Assembly: GCA_947304475.1 (NCBI GenBank)
Contig: CAMZBE010000080.1
Span: forward strand, 1-6,524
Length of the DNA: 6,524 bases
Source: an uncultured Clostridia bacterium
GTDB taxonomy: Bacteria > Bacillota > Clostridia > Oscillospirales > CAG-272
Reading direction: 5' to 3'
Shown: in pieces, positions 1 to 6,524 of the stretch
How the letters are laid out: each line of letters starts with the position of its first letter
Position numbering within the stretch: position 1 is the first letter of the stretch
Translations under genes and position numbers: made by a program
Notes under the pieces: model-generated
What the model saw: only the letters and a program-made list of their open reading frames with translations
Told to the model about the DNA's origin: nothing
The model's database searches: none

Positions 1-1040
1 ATCCGGCTCGTCGAATCGAGCGGATCGACGGCGGGATAGATCCCCTGCAACGCGATGGTACGCGAAAGAACCGTGGTCGCGTCGAGGTGCGCAAAGGTGG
101 TGGCGGGCGCCGGATCGGTCAGGTCGTCGGCGGGGACGTACACCGCCTGAACCGAGGTGATCGAACCGCGGTTGGTCGAGGTGATCCGTTCCTGCAGCGC
201 GCCCATCTCGGTCGCCAAGGTCGGCTGGTAGCCGACGGCGGAAGGCATACGCCCGAGCAGAGCGGACACTTCGGAACCCGCCTGCGTGAAGCGGAAGATG
301 TTGTCGATGAAGAGCAGAACGTCCTGCCCCTCGCGGTCGCGGAAGTATTCCGCCATCGTCAGCCCGGAAAGACCGACGCGCATTCTCGCTCCGGGCGGCT
401 CGTTCATCTGCCCGTAGACCAGGGCGGTCTTGGAAAGAACGCCCGATTCTTTCATTTCGTTATACAGGTCGTTGCCCTCGCGGGTACGCTCCCCGACGCC
501 GGTAAAGACCGAGATACCGCCGTGCTGTTTGGCGATATTGTTGATCAGTTCCATGATGATAACGGTCTTGCCGACGCCCGCGCCGCCGAACAGTCCGATC
601 TTACCGCCCTTCGAGTAGGGGCAGATCAGGTCGATGACCTTGATGCCGGTCTCGAGGATCTCGGTTTCGGACTTCTGTTCCTCGTAGGTCGGGGCGGGAC
701 GGTGGATCTCCCACCGCTCGACGTTCTCGGGATCGGGTTGGTCGTCGACCGCCTCACCCAGTACGTTGAAGATACGCCCGAGAGTTTTTTCGCCGACCGG
801 GACGGTGATCCCGCGTCCGGTGTCGACCGCCTCGGCGCCCCGGACAAGTCCGTCGGTCGAGGACATGGCGATACAGCGCACGCTGCCGTCCCCGATGTGC
901 TGGGACACCTCGACCACCAGGCGTTTGCCCTGCCGGTCGATCTCGATGGCATGGTTCAGAGCGGGGAGTTCTCCGTCCTCGAACCGCACGTCGACGACCG
1001 GTCCGATGACCTGCGTGACGTGACCGATATGTTTCTCCAT
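1..1040 (-). CDS. atpD: ATP synthase F1 subunit beta (3'-truncated by window edge)
   Basis: Catalytic beta subunit of the F1 head: it makes or hydrolyses ATP at the alpha/beta interfaces. 346 complete codons are present; the family is about 460-470 residues, so roughly 120 C-terminal residues (including the DELSEED lever region) lie beyond the left edge. Seen in the translation: N-terminal beta-barrel from MEKHIGHVTQVIGPVVDVRF, P-loop GGAGVGKT at residues 152-159, catalytic glutamate in GERTREG (E184), Walker B strand LLFIDN (D246), and the alpha/beta family signature PAVDPLDSTS at 336-345. All active-site residues in the visible part are intact. The ATG at 1038-1040 is preceded by AAGGAAGG (1050-1057), with the last AAGGA 8 nt from the start. 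The gene follows atpG after 24 nt, so it is the same transcript. atpC would be expected next, out of view. Confidence 0.98.
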   Translation of the reverse strand, partial: MEKHIGHVTQVIGPVVDVRFEDGELPALNHAIEIDRQGKRLVVEVSQHIGDGSVRCIAMSSTDGLVRGAEAVDTGRGITVPVGEKTLGRIFNVLGEAVDDQPDPENVERWEIHRPAPTYEEQKSETEILETGIKVIDLICPYSKGGKIGLFGGAGVGKTVIIMELINNIAKQHGGISVFTGVGERTREGNDLYNEMKESGVLSKTALVYGQMNEPPGARMRVGLSGLTMAEYFRDREGQDVLLFIDNIFRFTQAGSEVSALLGRMPSAVGYQPTLATEMGALQERITSTNRGSITSVQAVYVPADDLTDPAPATTFAHLDATTVLSRTIALQGIYPAVDPLDSTSR

Positions 1041-1064
1041 CGGTTGTTTCCTTCCTTTTGGTTA

Positions 1065-1883
1065 TTACTGTTGTTCGGAGCCGCCGATGATCTCGGTGAT
1101 CTCCTGCGTGATGGCGGATTGCCGCGCGCGGTTGTAGCGGAGCGAAAGCGTGTCGATCATCTCGGACGCGTTCTTGGACGCCGCGTCCATCGCGGTCCTG
1201 CGCGCCGCGAGTTCCGAGGTGAAACTCTCGCACACCGCGCCCCAGATCATACCCGACAGGTCTTCGGCACTCGGATCGTAGATGGTCTCGGCGTGCTGCC
1301 CGACCGTTTCTCCCTTCGGCGGATCGAGCGGCAGGAGCGGCAAGGTAGCCGGATTCTGCGAGAGCATCGTGATATAGTCGGTGAAGATCAACTTGACTTC
1401 GTCATACTCCCCGCGACGGTAACCGTCCGCCAGGAGTTTTCCGACCTTCGAGCAATCCTCGAGCGTGAAGCCCTCCAGGGTGGGGGTTTTGTCCATAAGA
1501 CACGGGATACCCCGCCGTTTGAAGTGTTCGCCCGCGCGCCGTCCGATCGGGAGCACCGCGTAGGGAAGCCCGTCGGCGACCGCAGCCGCGGCGGTCTTGA
1601 AGACGTTGTTGTTATACCCGCCGGCAAGTCCGCGGTCGCCCGCGATCACCACCAGCGCGCGCCGTCTGACCTCTTTGCGGGGGGCGAACGCCGATTCGGC
1701 GATCCCGTCCCCGAAGTCGGAGAGCGAGGCGACCAGCGTCTCGAAGAAGAAGCGACTGTTCTCCATCCGTTCGTTTGCGTGACGGAGTTTCGACGAGGCG
1801 ACCAGTTCCATCGCCTTCGTGATGTGCATGGTGGATTCCACGCTGCGGATCCGGTTCCGGATCGCTTTTACGTCAGCGCCCAT
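1065..1883 (-). CDS. atpG: ATP synthase F1 subunit gamma
   Basis: Central shaft of F1: an N- and C-terminal antiparallel coiled coil that turns inside the alpha3-beta3 head and couples c-ring rotation to catalysis. 272 residues, slightly short for the family (about 285-290). The N-terminal helix (about 1-55) contains IRNRIRSVESTMHITKAMEL, the Rossmann-like core contains AGDRGLAGGYN (81-91), and the C-terminal helix (about 215-268) ends in ITQEITEIIGG. That end matches the gamma signature except that the usual Gly-Ala is Gly-Ser (268-269). The protein ends in SEQQ. The ATG at 1881-1883 is chosen because homologues begin at this point and AAGGAGG lies at 1888-1894; the spacer is only 4 nt, shorter than ideal. 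It lies 39 nt after atpA and 24 nt before atpD. Confidence 0.97.
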   Translation of the reverse strand: MGADVKAIRNRIRSVESTMHITKAMELVASSKLRHANERMENSRFFFETLVASLSDFGDGIAESAFAPRKEVRRRALVVIAGDRGLAGGYNNNVFKTAAAAVADGLPYAVLPIGRRAGEHFKRRGIPCLMDKTPTLEGFTLEDCSKVGKLLADGYRRGEYDEVKLIFTDYITMLSQNPATLPLLPLDPPKGETVGQHAETIYDPSAEDLSGMIWGAVCESFTSELAARRTAMDAASKNASEMIDTLSLRYNRARQSAITQEITEIIGGSEQQ

Positions 1884-1897
1884 GGCGCCTCCTTTCT

Positions 1898-1916
1898 TTC
1901 CGTTTTCGCGGAACGG
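1898..1916 (-). other. Small hairpin in the atpA-atpG spacer
   Basis: In the minus-strand RNA, UUCCG (1913-1909) can pair with CGGAA (1902-1898) around a CGAAAA loop. An overlapping register, CCGUU (1916-1912) with AACGG (1904-1900), is equally possible. The stem sits directly upstream of the atpG ribosome binding site (1888-1894). No U-run follows, so it is not an intrinsic terminator. A 5-bp stem is short enough to be chance. Confidence 0.25.
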
Positions 1917-1922
1917 TCTGAA

Positions 1923-3431
<1,509 letters not shown>

Positions 3432-3441
3432 GGTTTTACAA

Positions 3442-3447
3442 TCCTTT
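3442..3447 (-). promoter_or_regulatory. Ribosome binding site of atpA
   Basis: AAAGGA on the minus strand, 10 nt upstream of the TTG start at 3431. It is the only plausible Shine-Dalgarno sequence there and supports TTG as the start. Its GGA lies in a possible weak 4-bp stem, AUCC (3455-3452) with GGAU (3444-3441), which could partly mask it. An AUG at 3450-3448 would encode only M-K-G-L before UAA and has no ribosome binding site of its own. Confidence 0.7.
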
Positions 3448-3458
3448 CATCGGATATT

Positions 3459-3528
3459 CGGGCAGTCCCGCCGGAGCGGGGAAGCCGGGAAAACCCGGCG
3501 TATAAGCGGCCGTCTGCCCGTCGACCGC
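3459..3528 (-). promoter_or_regulatory. Predicted pseudoknotted RNA element in the atpA leader
   Basis: Nearly all of this 70-nt stretch of the atpH-atpA spacer can pair. Read as minus-strand RNA: stem S1 GCGGUCG (3528-3522) pairs with CGGCCGC (3512-3506), with one G-U pair. Its 9-nt loop holds CGGGCAG (3520-3514), which pairs perfectly with CUGCCCG (3465-3459) as S2. Single A residues form loop 1 (3521) and the S2/S1 junction (3513), the geometry of a classical H-type pseudoknot. The long third loop holds two perfect hairpins: GCCGGG-UUUU-CCCGGC (3499-3484) and CCCGC-UCCG-GCGGG (3480-3467), the latter closed by a UNCG-type tetraloop. If S1 and S2 cannot coexist, S2 alone closes a three-way junction. 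There is no U-run, so it is not a terminator. A role in atpA translation or mRNA processing is inference; covariation evidence is lacking. Confidence 0.6.
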
Positions 3529-3535
3529 AGAAATA

Positions 3536-4072
3536 TCAAAGTGTAAGAGAGGACAGGTCGGCTTTCACGCCGTCAAGCCGCCGGCGCGCCGAGCCGTCGA
3601 GGAGAACCCCCGAGATCTCGACCTTGATCCCGCCGAGCAGCGACGGATCGACTTTGTATTCCGCCTCAACCTTCACGTCGTAGCGGCGAACGAGCGCGGC
3701 GACCAATTTGCTCTTCTCCCCGTCGGTGAGGGGGCGCGCGGAGACTACTTTCGCCACGGCGATCCCGCGATCATCACGGTAGAGACGCAGATATTCGTCG
3801 AGGCAGCCCGGGATCTCCCGGCTGTAACCGCGTTCGACCATCATCGAAAGGAAGTTGATAAGATACCGGTGCCCCCCGGCAAACGCCCGGACGACGGCGG
3901 AGGAGCGTTCCTCCTTGGTCAGGTCGGGCGAAGACAGGAGCGAGAGATACGCGGGATTGTCCCGCAGTACGCCGGACGCCGTCAGCGTCTCTTCGAGCAG
4001 TTGATCCTCGATCCCGTCCTCGTGGGCGAGCAACCAGAGCGCGGCGCCGTATTCCTTCGCAACGTCAGACAC
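3536..4072 (-). CDS. atpH: ATP synthase F1 subunit delta (GTG start)
   Basis: Delta (OSCP-type) subunit that caps the F1 head and ties it to the b stalk. 178 residues, the normal length. The N-terminal helical bundle (about 1-105) begins SDVAKEYGAALW, where the family usually reads 'VAxxYAxAL'. The C-terminal domain carries the delta signature around VDPSLLGGIKVEISGVLLDG (141-160), followed by the usual SARRRLDG. The start is GTG at 4070-4072, with GGAGG at 4082-4086, 9 nt upstream. The gene overlaps the end of atpF by 8 nt, so translation is probably coupled, matching their joint role in the peripheral stalk. The stop is TGA at 3536-3538, followed by the 104-nt spacer before atpA. Confidence 0.96.
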   Translation of the reverse strand: MSDVAKEYGAALWLLAHEDGIEDQLLEETLTASGVLRDNPAYLSLLSSPDLTKEERSSAVVRAFAGGHRYLINFLSMMVERGYSREIPGCLDEYLRLYRDDRGIAVAKVVSARPLTDGEKSKLVAALVRRYDVKVEAEYKVDPSLLGGIKVEISGVLLDGSARRRLDGVKADLSSLTL

Positions 4073-4598
4073 GGTCCCCGTCCTCCAGATCGCGGATGAA
4101 CTGATCGATCATCTCGCGGTGATCCTCCTCCCGGATCTCGCGTCCGACCACCTTTTCGGCGATCTCGACCGAGATATCCGAGATCTCGTTCTTGACCTCG
4201 TTGAGCGCCTTTTTCCTTTCCTGGGCGATCTCCTCGTCGGCGCGGTGACGGAGGCGTTCCGCCTCCTCTTTCGCTCCGCCCACGATCTCGTCCGCCCGCT
4301 CGTTTGCGCGCTTGGTCGCGTCGGACACGATCTGCCGCGCGCTCTCGTCGGCGTTGCCGAGTTTGGCTGTGTACTCGTCCCGCGCGGTCTCCGCTTCGCT
4401 CTTCGCCGCTTCGGCGGAGCCGTAGAGGTCGTCCACCTGTGCGCGCCGATCGGCAAGCGTTTTCTTCACGGGTTTGAAGAGAAACTTTTTCAGGATCAGA
4501 TACAGGATCACGAGGTTCAATATCGAAATGATCATCTGCCAGAAGTTGACCGAGATAACTTCCAGGAATTTGCCCTCTGCAAAGAGCAGATGCGTCAT
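4065..4598 (-). CDS. atpF: ATP synthase Fo subunit b
   Basis: Peripheral stalk subunit b, a dimeric membrane-anchored coiled coil that holds the F1 head still against c-ring rotation. 177 residues, normal length. One N-terminal membrane helix (about 18-38, from VNFWQMIISILNLVILYLIL) is followed by the family motif KKFLFKPVKKTLADRR. A long charged, alanine-rich helix (about 50-155) follows, then a C-terminal region that should contact delta. The ATG at 4596-4598 has GAGGG 8 nt upstream. The 63-nt spacer after atpE contains a 7-bp hairpin. The 3' end overlaps atpH by 8 nt. Only one b-type gene is seen, so the stalk is presumably a homodimer. Confidence 0.97.
   Translation of the reverse strand: MTHLLFAEGKFLEVISVNFWQMIISILNLVILYLILKKFLFKPVKKTLADRRAQVDDLYGSAEAAKSEAETARDEYTAKLGNADESARQIVSDATKRANERADEIVGGAKEEAERLRHRADEEIAQERKKALNEVKNEISDISVEIAEKVVGREIREEDHREMIDQFIRDLEDGDRV
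4082..4086 (-). promoter_or_regulatory. Ribosome binding site of atpH
   Basis: GGAGG on the minus strand, inside the last codons of atpF and 9 nt upstream of the GTG at 4070-4072. It fixes the GTG as the atpH start and shows that the overlap with atpF is genuine. Confidence 0.75.
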
Positions 4599-4616
4599 GT
4601 CAGATACCCTCTTTCT

Positions 4617-4645
4617 CCGTCGGATAAGGGGAAGCCGCCCGACGG
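4617..4645 (-). promoter_or_regulatory. Hairpin in the atpE-atpF spacer
   Basis: In the minus-strand RNA, CCGUCGG (4645-4639) pairs perfectly with CCGACGG (4623-4617) around a 15-nt loop, 16 nt after the atpE stop and 18 nt before the atpF start. No U-run follows, so it does not look like an intrinsic terminator. A hairpin behind atpE could protect the atpE message from 3' decay or reduce readthrough into atpF, giving more c subunit; this is inference. A smaller competing stem, GCCG/CGGC, overlaps it. Confidence 0.4.
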
Positions 4646-4661
4646 CGCGGCGCGGGGAGGA

Positions 4662-4997
4662 TTACGGATTGGCAGACTTCGCCGCTTCGGCGAGTTCCTT
4701 GACCATATCCTTGTTGTCGCGGATCAGGCTGACCAGTTTGTTGCCCATCAGGTTGGGGGCGACGAAGATCAGCAGGATCGCGATGACCAGCGCGTAAAGA
4801 CCGGTGGTTTCCGCGACGGCGCAGCCCATCAGCATCGTGGTCGTGACCGAGCCCTTGCATTCGGGCTGACGGCCGATGATCTCACAGGATTTACCGACGG
4901 CGTAACCTTCCCCGATCGCGGGACCGATCCCGGCGATCATGGCGATACCGGCGCCGAGAGCGCAGGCGGCGAAGATAAGGGCGATTGCGAGTTCCAT
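4662..4997 (-). CDS. atpE: ATP synthase Fo subunit c, two-carboxylate type with C-terminal extension
   Basis: Rotor-ring proteolipid that carries the coupling ion across the membrane. Two membrane helices (about 3-26 and 54-80) are joined by the conserved polar loop RQPE (43-46). The essential helix-2 carboxylate is E63 in AVAETTGLY, and T64 occupies the place of the Na+-ligand serine. Helix 1 has E30 in GIGPAIGEGY, where Na+-binding rings such as Ilyobacter have glutamine. Two glutamates per site is the two-carboxylate motif described for the Na+-coupled ring of Fusobacterium nucleatum. At 111 residues it is longer than usual (about 70-90): after VAPNL a charged tail of about 28 residues (84-111) follows, with no sign of frameshift. 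The ATG at 4995-4997 has GGAGG 8 nt upstream. Na+ rather than H+ coupling is a well-based inference, not proven. Confidence 0.97.
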   Translation of the reverse strand: MELAIALIFAACALGAGIAMIAGIGPAIGEGYAVGKSCEIIGRQPECKGSVTTTMLMGCAVAETTGLYALVIAILLIFVAPNLMGNKLVSLIRDNKDMVKELAEAAKSANP

Positions 4998-5042
4998 TGA
5001 TTGTTCCTCCGTTTATTGTTCTTGGTGTGATTTACCGTTGTT
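4998..5042 (-). promoter_or_regulatory. A-rich leader and strong ribosome binding site of atpE
   Basis: The 45-nt atpB-atpE spacer, read on the minus strand, has 24 A, 10 C, 7 G and 4 U (38% GC), in sharp contrast to the GC-rich genes around it. No stem is apparent. It contains GGAGG (5006-5010), 8 nt before the atpE ATG. An unstructured A-rich leader with a strong Shine-Dalgarno resembles the translational enhancer known upstream of E. coli atpE, which raises c-subunit output. The same role here is inferred. Confidence 0.5.
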
Positions 5043-5957
5043 TTACGTACTCTCTTTTTCGGGGGCGGCGAGCGAGATATAGAGCATGGTCAGCATGGCG
5101 AAGATGAACGCCTGCAGACACCCCGAGAAGAGATCGAAGTAGATCGAGAGAACGGCGGGAATGCCGATCTGGAAGAAGGGGATATCCCCGAGAAAACCGG
5201 GCAGCCAGCCGAAGACCGCGGTTGAAAGACCGGCGAGCCCCGCGTAGACCAGCGTGGCGATGACGCCGCCGCTCATCACGTTGCCGTAATGGCGGAACGC
5301 CATCGAGATCGGGGTGGAGAATTCACTCAGCACGTTGAAGGGCGCCAGCACTGGGATCGGTTCGAGGAATCCCTTGACGTAGGAGCCGAAGCCCGCTTTG
5401 AGTTTGTAGCGCGTGATCATCAGGAAGACCAGGATCGCCCACCCGCCGACCACGTTGATATCCGACGTCGGGGCGTACAGACCGAGCAGCGAAAGCAGGC
5501 TTGAGAACGCCGAGAGCATTAAGATCGCGCAGATGAAGGGCGGAAATCCGGCGTACCCCTCTCCCATGGTGCTCGAAACGAACCCCTCGACCTTCTCGAC
5601 GATGAACTCGGCGAGTACCTGGCGCGCCGATTTTCCGCGGGCGCGCATTCCTTGCGTCAGGAACAGGCAGAAGAAGAGCAGGAAGAGCAGGACCAGAGCA
5701 GAGTTGACCTGTGACTCGGTGATCGGAAGGTCGCGGATCGGGGCGGGCAGGTTCTCGAAGGGAAGCGAGACCGTAAAGTAGATCTGCGCGCCGGTGACCG
5801 TGATCCCCTCGCTCGGCGGCGTTAAGAAAAGGTTCAGGAGCATCCCGCCGACGAGCGGCAGAAGCATCAGAACGAACCAGAGCCGCGTCAGCACCCGGTC
5901 GCGCAGGGAGACCGGTGCGTCCTTATATTCGGTTTTCGTCGGTTCCGTCGTCCTCAC
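5043..5957 (-). CDS. atpB: ATP synthase Fo subunit a
   Basis: Stator subunit a, forming the ion half-channels next to the c ring. 304 residues, longer than the usual 220-280. Essential arginine is R222 in SMAFRHYGNVMSGG. The last helix has Q282 in LQAFIFAML, equivalent to E. coli Q252, and D275 at the place of E. coli H245. The conserved LPITESQVNSALV (77-89) precedes the first canonical helix. Upstream of it lies an extra hydrophobic segment (about 26-46) that may be an additional membrane helix or signal anchor. The start is uncertain: GTG at 5955-5957 is the first codon possible after an in-frame TAA, but its AAAGG is only 2 nt away. GTG at 5894 and ATG at 5867 are alternatives without clear ribosome binding sites. 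With the first GTG the gene overlaps atpI by 35 nt, so coupled translation is likely. Confidence 0.95.
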   Translation of the reverse strand: MRTTEPTKTEYKDAPVSLRDRVLTRLWFVLMLLPLVGGMLLNLFLTPPSEGITVTGAQIYFTVSLPFENLPAPIRDLPITESQVNSALVLLFLLFFCLFLTQGMRARGKSARQVLAEFIVEKVEGFVSSTMGEGYAGFPPFICAILMLSAFSSLLSLLGLYAPTSDINVVGGWAILVFLMITRYKLKAGFGSYVKGFLEPIPVLAPFNVLSEFSTPISMAFRHYGNVMSGGVIATLVYAGLAGLSTAVFGWLPGFLGDIPFFQIGIPAVLSIYFDLFSGCLQAFIFAMLTMLYISLAAPEKEST

Positions 5958-6429
5958 TTCCTTTCGTTACCGTTTCGGCGCCGTCGGTTTGCGCGGGCTC
6001 GTCCGTTTCCTCGGTTGTTTCCTCGGTTTCAACCGGGAACGCGGCGGCTTCGCGCTTGACGGCAACGGCGCGTACGCCGATGATGACGCGCGGGAAAAAG
6101 ATCGTGATCAGGGTAGAGATCCAGTTGAACAGGATCGCGCCGACGGCAAGCGCCGCCAGCAGGAAAAACATACGCGCGATGCGCGAAAGTTTGAGCAGAC
6201 CTTTCGCCGCCGCTTCCTCTTCGGGGGGATACGAGAGCGCGCGCGTCACCGTGACGGCGAGCAAAAAGAAGTTTAAGATCCCGGCACAAGCCGAGAGAAT
6301 CGCGCCGTACAGAACATCCGCGGTATAGTAGCCGAGCGCGAAGAAGACGCCGATCTCCGCCGCCGTGAGCAGAAGCGTACCGATCGAAACGTAGCCGATC
6401 TCACGCTTGACCGAACGGTCAAACTTCAT
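5923..6429 (-). CDS. atpI: ATP synthase subunit I (AtpI family)
   Basis: Small membrane protein at the head of many Firmicutes atp operons; family members help assemble the c ring, and some have been linked to cation uptake. 168 residues. Four hydrophobic segments (about 12-33, 38-61, 86-104 and 106-120) are arranged as two hairpins, and the KREIGY start and position just before atpB agree with AtpI. After residue 130 comes a strongly acidic, Thr/Glu/Asp-rich tail (131-168), probably disordered, which is longer than usual for the family. The ATG at 6427-6429 has GGAG 9 nt upstream. The gene overlaps the upstream reading frame by 11 nt and atpB by up to 35 nt. Sequence conservation in this family is low; position and topology carry much of the assignment. 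Confidence 0.85.
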   Translation of the reverse strand: MKFDRSVKREIGYVSIGTLLLTAAEIGVFFALGYYTADVLYGAILSACAGILNFFLLAVTVTRALSYPPEEEAAAKGLLKLSRIARMFFLLAALAVGAILFNWISTLITIFFPRVIIGVRAVAVKREAAAFPVETEETTEETDEPAQTDGAETVTKGSEDDGTDENRI

Positions 6430-6524
6430 CTTCCCGGTCTCCTTTCCCGTCGTCGGATTTCTCGTCGGGTGCGGCTTTCCCGTAGGGCTCGTCCCGCGTC
6501 TCCCGGATAAAGGTCTTGAAGAAC
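6419..6524 (-). CDS. 3' end of a small upstream gene, possibly atpZ (5'-truncated by window edge)
   Basis: An open frame enters from the right edge (first full codon at 6523-6521) and gives 34 residues, FFKTFIRETRDEPYGK followed by an acidic Asp/Lys/Glu-rich end, stopping at TGA 6419-6421. It overlaps the atpI start by 11 nt (6419-6429), like the other overlaps in this operon, and the atpI ribosome binding site lies inside it. The other two frames give arginine- or proline-rich translations that do not look like protein. In Firmicutes the gene before atpI is often atpZ, a small two-helix membrane protein whose C-terminus is a basic stretch after the second helix; FFKTFIRE would suit that. No membrane helix is visible in the fragment, so the identity is a guess from position. 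Confidence 0.5.
   Translation of the reverse strand, partial: FFKTFIRETRDEPYGKAAPDEKSDDGKGDREDEV

Noticed and set aside
3436..3448. Four-codon upstream reading frame (M-K-G-L) in front of atpA
   Set aside because: It has no ribosome binding site and overlaps that of atpA; such short frames are common by chance. Kept only as a note under the atpA start.
3484..3499. GC-rich hairpin with UUUU loop as an intrinsic terminator between atpH and atpA
   Set aside because: The U residues are in the loop, not after the stem. The next bases are UUC and another hairpin, and atpA, atpG and atpD must be transcribed from upstream because no promoter is seen between.
3520..3525. GTCGAC palindrome as a possible operator
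   Set aside because: A single 6-bp palindrome in GC-rich DNA is expected by chance and is better explained as part of the pairing regions of the RNA element.
3432..3535. Internal promoter in the 104-nt atpH-atpA spacer
   Set aside because: The stretch is mostly GC-rich stems, and I see no convincing -35/-10 pair at proper spacing on the minus strand.
4119..5000. A 293-codon open frame on the plus strand opposite atpF and atpE
   Set aside because: Same cause: both sense genes are codon-aligned with this frame, and the translation has no protein-like features.

Overview
The window lies almost entirely inside one F-type (F1Fo) ATP synthase operon, transcribed on the minus strand (right to left). 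In transcription order: the 3' end of an unidentified small gene (possibly atpZ, 6419-6524), atpI, atpB (a), atpE (c), atpF (b), atpH (delta), atpA (alpha), atpG (gamma) and the first three quarters of atpD (beta), which runs off the left edge. The epsilon gene (atpC) would be expected beyond that edge and is not seen. There are no tRNA or rRNA genes, mobile elements, CRISPR arrays or intrinsic terminators, and no promoter is visible; the promoter should lie to the right of the window.

The organism is most likely an anaerobic member of the Clostridia (Firmicutes), probably uncultured or gut-associated. This rests on the I-B-E-F-H-A-G-D order, a four-helix AtpI, Clostridia-like protein sequences (AtpA begins MKLRPEEIS), strong GGAGG-type ribosome binding sites, GC-rich coding sequence (about 60% by eye), and a c subunit with the ion-site pattern of anaerobes. 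The exact lineage cannot be fixed from this window.

The genes work as one machine. AtpB, AtpE and AtpF form the membrane Fo motor. AtpH joins the AtpF stalk to the F1 head. AtpA and AtpD form the alpha3-beta3 head, with AtpG as the central shaft. AtpI is a membrane assembly factor for the c ring. Genes are tightly packed, with overlaps at 6419-6429 (11 nt), atpI/atpB (35 nt) and atpF/atpH (8 nt). The four remaining spacers are 24, 39, 45 and 63 nt, plus one exceptional spacer of 104 nt between atpH and atpA.

Three things stand out. (1) The atpH-atpA spacer can fold into a compact H-type pseudoknot with two hairpins in its long loop (3459-3528), just ahead of an atpA gene that starts with TTG. 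(2) The c subunit has glutamates in both helices (E30 and E63), the two-carboxylate pattern linked to Na+-coupled rotors in anaerobes, and it carries an unusual charged tail of about 28 residues. (3) atpE is bracketed by an A-rich, apparently unstructured leader and a downstream 7-bp hairpin, fitting the need for many more c copies than other subunits.
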